7,812 nt of DNA, taken from assembly GCA_902766515.1 (NCBI GenBank), contig CACXEB010000396.1, positions 1 to 7,812 on the forward strand. The letters run 5' to 3'. This stretch comes from an uncultured Eubacteriales bacterium (GTDB lineage: Bacteria > Bacillota_A > Clostridia > Christensenellales > Aristaeellaceae). The notes under the pieces were generated by a model. The model had not been told where the DNA came from. It searched no databases and worked only from the letters and a program-made list of their open reading frames with translations. A program made the position numbers and the translations under genes. This document shows, in pieces, positions 1 through 5,900 of this stretch (position 1 is its first letter; every line of letters starts with the position of its first letter).

Positions 1-28
1 CGTACAATCCGCAGCAGCGGCATGTACG
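1..28. repeat. Interrupted hairpin at the window edge
   Basis: The arms cgtaca (1-6) and tgtacg (23-28) pair, as do the inner arms ccgc (9-12) and gcgg (17-20) around agca, with a small internal loop between the two stems. It may extend to the left beyond the window. It continues the same row of palindromes. Confidence 0.55.
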
Positions 29-38
29 GTGCGAGGAC

Positions 39-58
39 GAAATCGCGTCAGCGATTTC
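39..58. repeat. Perfect 8-bp hairpin with 4-nt loop
   Basis: The arms gaaatcgc (39-46) and gcgatttc (51-58) pair exactly around gtca. It is one member of the row of palindromes filling the gene-free left end of the window. Confidence 0.75.
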
Positions 59-65
59 TACCTTG

Positions 66-110
66 CAGATTTGCCGCCCGGGAGGACCAAAGGTCCGACA
101 GGCAAATCTG
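66..110. repeat. Large nested palindrome with 10-bp outer stem
   Basis: The outer arms cagatttgcc (66-75) and ggcaaatctg (101-110) are perfectly complementary. Inside lie a cccggg hexamer (77-82) and a second hairpin, ggacc (84-88) with ggtcc (92-96) around aaa. The whole unit could fold as a branched or extended cruciform or RNA hairpin. It is not followed by a T-run on either strand. Confidence 0.75.
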
Positions 111-120
111 TGGGGGGTCA

Positions 121-148
121 CGCAGGGGGGATGCCAATCCCCCCTACG
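121..148. repeat. G/C-block palindrome (11 of 12 bp)
   Basis: The core arms aggggggat (124-132) and atcccccct (137-145) pair perfectly around a gcca loop. The pairing extends to 121-148 with one mismatch (123 versus 146). It abuts the 12-bp hairpin at 149-175 without a gap. The GGGGGG/CCCCCC arms followed by cctacgg resemble dispersed intergenic palindromes I associate with gut clostridial genomes; that comparison is from memory and untested. Confidence 0.75.
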
Positions 149-175
149 GTCACTGTTCACCCTGTGAACAGTGAC
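149..175. repeat. Perfect 12-bp inverted repeat (hairpin) downstream of the last gene
   Basis: The arms gtcactgttcac (149-160) and gtgaacagtgac (164-175) are exactly complementary with a 3-nt loop. It lies 21 bp beyond the stop codon of the 898-residue protein gene. On the minus strand no T-run follows (next bases cgtagggggg), so it is not a standard intrinsic terminator, though it could act as an RNA 3'-end stabiliser. Confidence 0.8.
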
Positions 176-196
176 TATCATTGCTGCTGTCCGCTG

Positions 197-2893
197 TCAG
201 CGGATCTTCTCCGTGCACAGCACGGCGTCCTTATACAGGTTCATCAGCTGTTCCTCGAGCATCGCCCGGTTGCTGCTGTACATCATGGTCAGCAGGCGGC
301 GTTCGGCCGGCCGCAGGCTGTCCAGGGTCAAGCGCCAGGCGGCGATGGCCTGCCTGCGCTCCTCAGCGGCAGCCTCATAGAGGGGATTCATGATGTCGTC
401 CAGCGCCATCTGCCACACCACCGAGGCATGGCTGAAGGCCACTGCCCGGTTTCCGGCGCTGACGGCCATCCGCGCCGTTTCTTTCAGCGCCGTGGCGCCG
501 GTATCATCGTACCGTTCGACGACCGTACTGTCGCTGCCTTCCAGGCCGGAGATCTCCCGTCCGTTGGTTTCATGCGTTTCGGCGGCGTCCAGGGCCGTAT
601 GCTGGCCCGTGATACTGCCCGGCAGGTTTTCCGGCATGGTGTGGATGGCGCAGCACAGGAACGCGCACCTGAGCCGCAGTATTTCCGTCAGGGCAGCGGA
701 TTTTGTGGTGCTGCCGAAGGCTTCGATGGCGGCGTACAGCTGTTCGCGTTCCGCCAGCAGCGCTTCCCTGCGGGTGCCGGTGGCGGCGGCCAGCAGCATA
801 TCGTACGTCCTGTCCGTGTCCGCACGCATCCGGGCGGCGTCTTCCGTGTTCACCGCGTCCGCGTATTTGGCGGTGAATGCGTCAAAGAGGGCTTTCTCTT
901 CCATGACCGCGCTCCTGGCTTCGGAGTCGCCCGCCGCGTAGAGGACCGCGTATTGCTTTTCGATCTCCCCGCGCCAGATTTCCACAGCCTTGTCCCAATC
1001 GCCCGCCTGCGCGGCGGCTTCGGCGGCCTGGGCGGCAGGCAGGTGCTCCGTGCAGGTATGCAGGGTATACCGCGCTTCCGTATCGCCCAGCGCGTCCAGC
1101 ATCATGCTGCAGTAATCATTGCCCCGGTGCAGCAGGTCCGGGTCAAAGCCCGGCGGGTTGGTGCCGTTGAGCCTGGAGGACACGGTACTGATCCTGGGCG
1201 TCCCGGAGATGCCGTCGCCGAAGGTGTACGTGAGGATGGCACTGTTGACCACAAAGGGATGCCCGGCGTCGCTTTCCTGCACGGTATAGGAGAAGCTGAA
1301 TGTCTTCTCCGCGCCGGGAGCGAGACTGCCCAGGGTGCCGATCGTGGCGAAACCGGCCAGGCTGTCGGTCAGCGCCAGGTCCTTCAGTTCCTCTTCGCCG
1401 GTATTTTTCACGGTGATCACATAATGGATGGTCTCATTCAGCTGGTAATACTCCCCGTTGGCGGGACCGGGCACCTCCGCCTTGGTCAGGCTGACGCCCA
1501 CATTCAGCCCGTAGACCGGACCCAGCGGGTCTTCACCCTCGTCCAGGGGCTTCCTGGTCAGGGCGGTGGCTTCGTTGCTGGGCCAGCTGTGTTCATTGCC
1601 CTCCGCATCCTTGCCTTTGGCGACGGCGGCGTTTTTCACATAGCCTACGACCTTCGCCTCGTACTCCGTGACGGTGTGGTCCGGCACACTGCAGGGCTGG
1701 GATTCATCAGGGCTGATGCTGTCAAAGCTGCCCACCGTCTTACCTTTATCGGTGACGGTCACGTCCGTGATGGTTTCTTCGGACGTATTTGTAGCGGTCA
1801 GGCTCCAGTGGATCTGCTCGCCCTGCTTGAAATAATCCCCATCCTCGGGTTTGGATGCTGCCTTGATCAGTGATATGGCGGGAGCTGTCTCTTCGGGTGC
1901 GTCCTCCCGGGGAAACGAAACGGTCAGGCTGGCTTCGTTGCTTGTGCACAGCGGTTCTTCAATGATCCCGTCCGGATCGTATCCGTCTACGGTGATTGTA
2001 ATGGTAAAAGTGCCGTAGTACATGGGATCATCAGGCGTATAATTGATATCATCATGAGCGCCTAAATCTGAAGCACTCCATTTGACTCTGACCGTATCTT
2101 TATAGGTGAATATTCCACCTGGCTTCAGGATATGTTCGTTACCTTTGGGCAGAATGATCTTTAATGGTATATCGCCGGTATTTGTGACCGTCACATACAC
2201 CACCAGAAAATCTTCCCAATCTATTGAAGTGTCGCCGGTCTTATGAATATGCCCATCGCAGGAAATAAAAACAAACAGTGACGGATGCCCCTCGGCCGGC
2301 GAATCGCCGCCCGTGGCGGGAATGGCTTCGGTCCTGGTATGGCCCGGATCGTTCTTGCAGGTAAAGGTCATCACGCCGTCCTCGGTGGCGGTGGGTTTTT
2401 TGGTGATCATCCCCTCATCCCAGTCGTGGCCCAGCGGCGCAACGGGCTTGGTTTCCATGCGTCCGCAGCTGGCACAGACATGGGCCTGCTCGCCTTCCTC
2501 TTCGCAGGTTGGTGGCGTGGTCACTGCCCACGCGCTGTAGGCGTGGCCGGCGGTGGGAATGGACTGGGTTTCCACCTTTTCGCAGCGGCTGCAGGTGCGG
2601 GTCCTGGAGCCTTCCGTGCTGCAGGACGCCGCTTTCGTCACCGTCCACGGACCCCAGAGGTGGCCCAGGGCGGGGGTGGATTCCTCAAAAACCTTCTTTC
2701 CGCAATAGGTGCACACATACACGATGCCGCCCGGCCGTTCGCACCAGGGACTCTGGGGCCGGGGCTTCCAGTTGTGCGTCCCGCTTTCCGATTTCGGGCA
2801 TCCCGCAGCGGACGGGGCTGCCAGCGCCGACGGTGCCGCCAAAGACAGCAGCAATACTGCCAAAGCCAGGATGATCAGGTGTCTGTACTTCAT
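197..2893 (-). CDS. Secreted repeat protein: Cys/GHxW repeats, DUF11-like domains, helical LprI-like C-terminal region
   Basis: This 898-residue protein is not a recognised named family. Residues 1-25 form a signal peptide (MKY, long Leu/Ala core, cleavage near SALA/AP). Residues 51-168 hold three units of about 39 residues, each with a Cys, a CxxC (61-64, 101-104, 140-143) and a GH-x-[WY] (77, 116, 155); a degenerate fourth unit follows to about 194. Residues 203-328 are a beta domain encoded by unusually AT-rich DNA. Residues 338-447 and 464-573 resemble DUF11/DUF7507 surface modules (YFKQGEQIHWSLTATNTSEE; YYQLNETIHYVITVKNTGEE). Residues 590-898 are mostly helical, with Trp/Tyr patterns (WRGEIEKQYAVLY; WQMALDDIMNPLY) that loosely recall LprI/DUF1311 and with six cysteines (595, 614, 743, 747, 748, 893). 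There is no sortase motif or C-terminal anchor. The start has a strong Shine-Dalgarno. The gene lies directly downstream of the caspase-like protein gene and may encode its partner, substrate or inhibitor; that is inference. Confidence 0.88.
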   Translation of the reverse strand: MKYRHLIILALAVLLLSLAAPSALAAPSAAGCPKSESGTHNWKPRPQSPWCERPGGIVYVCTYCGKKVFEESTPALGHLWGPWTVTKAASCSTEGSRTRTCSRCEKVETQSIPTAGHAYSAWAVTTPPTCEEEGEQAHVCASCGRMETKPVAPLGHDWDEGMITKKPTATEDGVMTFTCKNDPGHTRTEAIPATGGDSPAEGHPSLFVFISCDGHIHKTGDTSIDWEDFLVVYVTVTNTGDIPLKIILPKGNEHILKPGGIFTYKDTVRVKWSASDLGAHDDINYTPDDPMYYGTFTITITVDGYDPDGIIEEPLCTSNEASLTVSFPREDAPEETAPAISLIKAASKPEDGDYFKQGEQIHWSLTATNTSEETITDVTVTDKGKTVGSFDSISPDESQPCSVPDHTVTEYEAKVVGYVKNAAVAKGKDAEGNEHSWPSNEATALTRKPLDEGEDPLGPVYGLNVGVSLTKAEVPGPANGEYYQLNETIHYVITVKNTGEEELKDLALTDSLAGFATIGTLGSLAPGAEKTFSFSYTVQESDAGHPFVVNSAILTYTFGDGISGTPRISTVSSRLNGTNPPGFDPDLLHRGNDYCSMMLDALGDTEARYTLHTCTEHLPAAQAAEAAAQAGDWDKAVEIWRGEIEKQYAVLYAAGDSEARSAVMEEKALFDAFTAKYADAVNTEDAARMRADTDRTYDMLLAAATGTRREALLAEREQLYAAIEAFGSTTKSAALTEILRLRCAFLCCAIHTMPENLPGSITGQHTALDAAETHETNGREISGLEGSDSTVVERYDDTGATALKETARMAVSAGNRAVAFSHASVVWQMALDDIMNPLYEAAAEERRQAIAAWRLTLDSLRPAERRLLTMMYSSNRAMLEEQLMNLYKDAVLCTEKIR
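2312..2743 (-). repeat. In-gene tandem repeat encoding CxxC...GHxW units (about 39 residues each)
   Basis: Residues 51-194 of the 898-residue protein are three clear units plus a degenerate one. The period is 40 then 39 residues, measured by Cys 51/91/130, CxxC 61/101/140 and GH 77/116/155. Each clear unit reads roughly C-x(9)-C-x2-C-x(12)-GH-x-[WY]. The fourth keeps one Cys (179) and a displaced GH. Such units recur in large surface proteins of gut Firmicutes. The paired Cys and His could bind a metal or form disulfides outside the cell; neither is demonstrated. Confidence 0.75.
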
Positions 2894-2900
2894 TGTGTCT

Positions 2901-2907
2901 CCTCCTT
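2901..2907 (-). promoter_or_regulatory. Strong Shine-Dalgarno site of the 898-residue protein gene
   Basis: The minus strand reads AAGGAGG seven bases before the ATG at 2893-2891, a near-perfect Shine-Dalgarno. It fixes the start of the downstream gene and means that gene is translated independently, although it probably shares a transcript with the gene above. The 77-bp gap between the two genes shows no T-tailed hairpin and no convincing promoter. Confidence 0.85.
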
Positions 2908-2971
2908 ACTGATATGCTCCTGTATTCACCGAACCGGTTCTGTTTTTGTTTCCATCGTTCTCCCTGGCCCA

Positions 2972-5900
2972 TTACGGCCCCATGGTCCATGTCTTTTCTT
3001 CCTCACTGCCGCCGCTGTGGTAGGTGACCCTGTACGCGCCCGGCTCCGCGTCCCGCAGCCAGACGATGGCGCGGGACAGGTAGTTGGCCTGCGCGACCGT
3101 CTCATGGTCCAGGGCCACGGTCAGGTCAGACACTGATCCGTCGATCCGGAGGAAGCGGGCGCCCGGCTGGCCGAACACTGCCCAGCCCGACAGGTCGGAC
3201 GGCAGCTGGTCCGCCGTCTGCAGGGACACGTTGCCGCTGGTGACATAGGTCTTCGGGCGGAAGTCGTCGGAGATGACGCCAGCGAGGTCTCCGTCCAGGC
3301 TGAAGGCAATTTGGAAGCTGCCGATGGAGCGGGGGCCGAGCTCGTACTCGTCGTATTTGATGATGAAGTCCGTGTCCGTCAGCTCCCAGGCGGCGCCGTA
3401 GGTCATGAAATCGTCCGCGATCTGTGCCGGCGTCGAATAAAACTGGTCCTTGAACGGACTCTGTTCCAGTTTGTCCAGCAGCAGCGCGCGCAGCCGCCCC
3501 CTCGCCGCGTTGTCCGTAAAGAGGCTGCCCAGGCGCACCGGCTGGCCGGTCCGCACGTCCAGCAGCGCGGAGTGGGTGAGATAGGCGTCGCTGCGGTTGG
3601 TCTTGTACTGTTCCGTGGCGGTGACCATCAGGCCCACGCCCAAGAACCGGGTGGAGATCCGGAAGGCATACCGGCCGTTCTCGGACTTCTGCCAGTCATA
3701 GTTTTCGTCCGCGATGCCATAGCGGTAGCTGACCGCGCCGCTCAGGGCTTCGTTGTTCTCCGGGTGCTGCAGGGAATCGGCCCGCAGGTGCATCAGGACG
3801 CCTTCGAAGCCGCTGCCCGTGTCATGGCGGACCATATCGTAATACATGACGACGCTTTCGGCGCCCGGCATGATCACCGGACGGATGCCCGGCTCCGCGT
3901 TGCCCCGGACCGGGTAGCCGACCGGATCGATCCTGCCGTCGGTGTCCACCGTGGCCACGTAGCAGGGCTCCGTGCCCGGCGTGCGCAGGTACCACGCCCG
4001 GGCGTCGTAGTAGTGCACGTCCGTGAACCGGGCCGCGTAGTCGGTCAATTGCGCCTTGCGGTCCCGGTCGTCCGGCAGCAGGGCAGCCGCCTCGGCGGCG
4101 CTGAGCAGGAAGACCCGGTCGTCCGTCTCCCCGGCGGGGTCATCCCGGACCGGGAAGGGCAGCAGCATGGCCTGCTCTGCCTCGGTGAACGCGTCGGCGA
4201 TAAACGTGCTGTTCAGCCATGCCCGCATTTCGGAGCCGGACCAGGTAACGTCCGCGTAATTGCTGTGATAGGGGCCAAAATTGAGGATGTACCGGCTGAC
4301 CAGCAGCTGTCGGCCCTCCCCGTCTGTCACCGGGATCCATTCGATCGGCTCGGGGCCGTTGGCCGTGTCCCCGTCCTGCTCATAGTGGCCGAACACCACA
4401 TACTTCCGGGCCGGGGTCAGCTCCGTGTCAAAATGATGGGAGGTCCCGTAGGGGAGGCCGCCGAAGTAAATATCGGAATTGTCGTAGCCGTCCATCCGGA
4501 AGTGCACCCAGAGGCCGTTGTTCAGCGAAGTATTCGTGTACCAGGCGCCGTCCGTGTCCGTGGTGCCCGTGCAGTACAGGATGATGTCCGTCTGTACTTC
4601 GGCGCCGGCGATCGGGCGGCCCGTGACCGCGTCATAGACGTTGCCCGACAGCGTGTATCCGCAGATGATTGTGGGCGCGGTATGGCTGTCCCGCGTGAGG
4701 GTGAAGCTGAGGCTTTCATCCACGGCGTTCCCGGAAGCGTCCGCATATTCCGCGATGATGGCGGTGCGGCCCGGATGGACGAAAATCCGGTAATAGCCGT
4801 CCGCGTCGGTCTGCCCGGTGTACTTTCTGCCATCCTGCACCGCCGTGATGGCCGCGCCGGCGGCGGGGGCGTTGTCCTGCCGGTCGAACTGCGTGACCAC
4901 GTACCCGTCCAGCCAGACGGACAGGTACAGCGTGTCGGCTTCCGTTTCCGGATGGCCCGGGTCCGCGATGTGCTCGACGACCGTGGCGGCGGTAAAGTCA
5001 TCGCCGTATCTGGCTTCGATGCCCCAGATGCCGTAGGGAAGGTCGTCGATGCGGTACGCGCCGTCCCTGTCGGTGTATACGACCGGCCCTTCCTCAAACG
5101 TGTGGTTGATCCAGCGGTAGAAGCGGACCTCCGCGCCCGCCAGGGGCTGCGAGGCGCCGGTCGACGGGATCCGGCTGTATACGGCGCCCCGGATGGGCGC
5201 GCGGCCGTTAAATACGCGGTGGGTCGTGTTCCCGTCGCTGGGGATCATCCGGAGCCCGCCGTCCTGCGTCGATTCCCTGTACTGCGCGTAGGTCCGGGCC
5301 AGGCGGCCCCACAGCGTGCTGACATCCTGCTGGGAAACCCCGGCGGGCGTTTCGTGGCGGTACACGGCCAGGATGTCTTCCTCGGTGAGGGCGTTCGACA
5401 CCTGTGTTTCCTCGCCGATCGCGATGACGAACGCGTTGTAATCCGCCAGGTACGCCTCTATGTAATCCGGCGATATGCCCGGCGCCGTGGTGAAATAGAT
5501 CTCCTGGCCGTCCGTTTCGATCCGGTTCAGCAGGTTGTGCAGGATGGCATTTGCGGTAAAGTTTCCCAAAGCGTAGGAGGACCCGATCACCATCGACGCG
5601 CCGCGGTCGATGAACATCATGTACGCCCGCTCGTCCAGCAGCGCGTTGCAGACGACCAGGTAGACGACGGTATTGTCAAACGTCCTGTCGGTCAGCAGGA
5701 TCTCAAGGTACCGTGAGGAGACATAGACGGAGTAGGTAAAGGTGTTCGGCCTGTTCCCGTTCGGGCTGCGGACCATGAAGATGTGATTGGGCTGGCCGTC
5801 GGTATACTGCGCCTGGAGGGAGTTGTAATCCAAGTTTCCCATCAGGGTCAGCCCGCTGACGGTGTCGGCCTCGTCGATGCCCCAATAGAGGACGTAGGTG

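Larger units (their letters stand above)
1..196. other. Gene-free region made almost entirely of palindromes; candidate dispersed intergenic element
   Basis: No credible coding sequence lies left of the stop codon at 197. Instead five hairpins occupy 1-28, 39-58, 66-110, 121-148 and 149-175, and a short palindrome, ccgctg-t-cagcgg (191-203), overlaps the stop of the last gene. Each stem has a different sequence, so this is not a tandem repeat but a cluster of unlike palindromes. That is typical of REP/MITE-like intergenic elements or of a structured transcript 3' end. It has no CRISPR-like constant repeat, and no transposase is in view. Confidence 0.6.

Noticed and set aside
149..175. Canonical intrinsic terminator for the operon
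   Set aside because: The stem is perfect, but no T-run follows it on the minus strand, so only a hairpin was annotated.
1..203. CRISPR array
   Set aside because: The palindromes differ in sequence and length, with no constant repeat and no regular spacers.
29..1873. 614-codon open frame on the plus strand opposite the 898-residue protein gene
   Set aside because: It is antisense to a gene with a signal peptide, strong Shine-Dalgarno and recognisable domains. Its translation is Gly/Arg/Gln-rich and low in recognisable motifs, as expected from the antisense frame of a high-GC gene, and its start lies inside the palindrome region.
2794..2805. Lipoprotein signal (AAGC just before mature Cys32) in the 898-residue protein
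   Set aside because: The Cys is too far from the hydrophobic core and lacks the usual Leu at -3. A standard signal peptidase I site at SALA/AP fits better.
2931..2940. Perfect 10-nt palindrome gaaccggttc between the two large genes, considered as an operator
   Set aside because: A 10-nt palindrome is expected several times by chance in a window of this size. No promoter elements sit beside it and no second copy was noticed.
3311..5716. 801-codon open frame on the plus strand opposite the 1508-residue protein gene
   Set aside because: Its translation is dominated by Val, Arg, Gly and Asp without domain motifs, and it runs opposite the well-supported beta-sandwich, DUF6273 and RsiV-like regions. 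It is a high-GC shadow.
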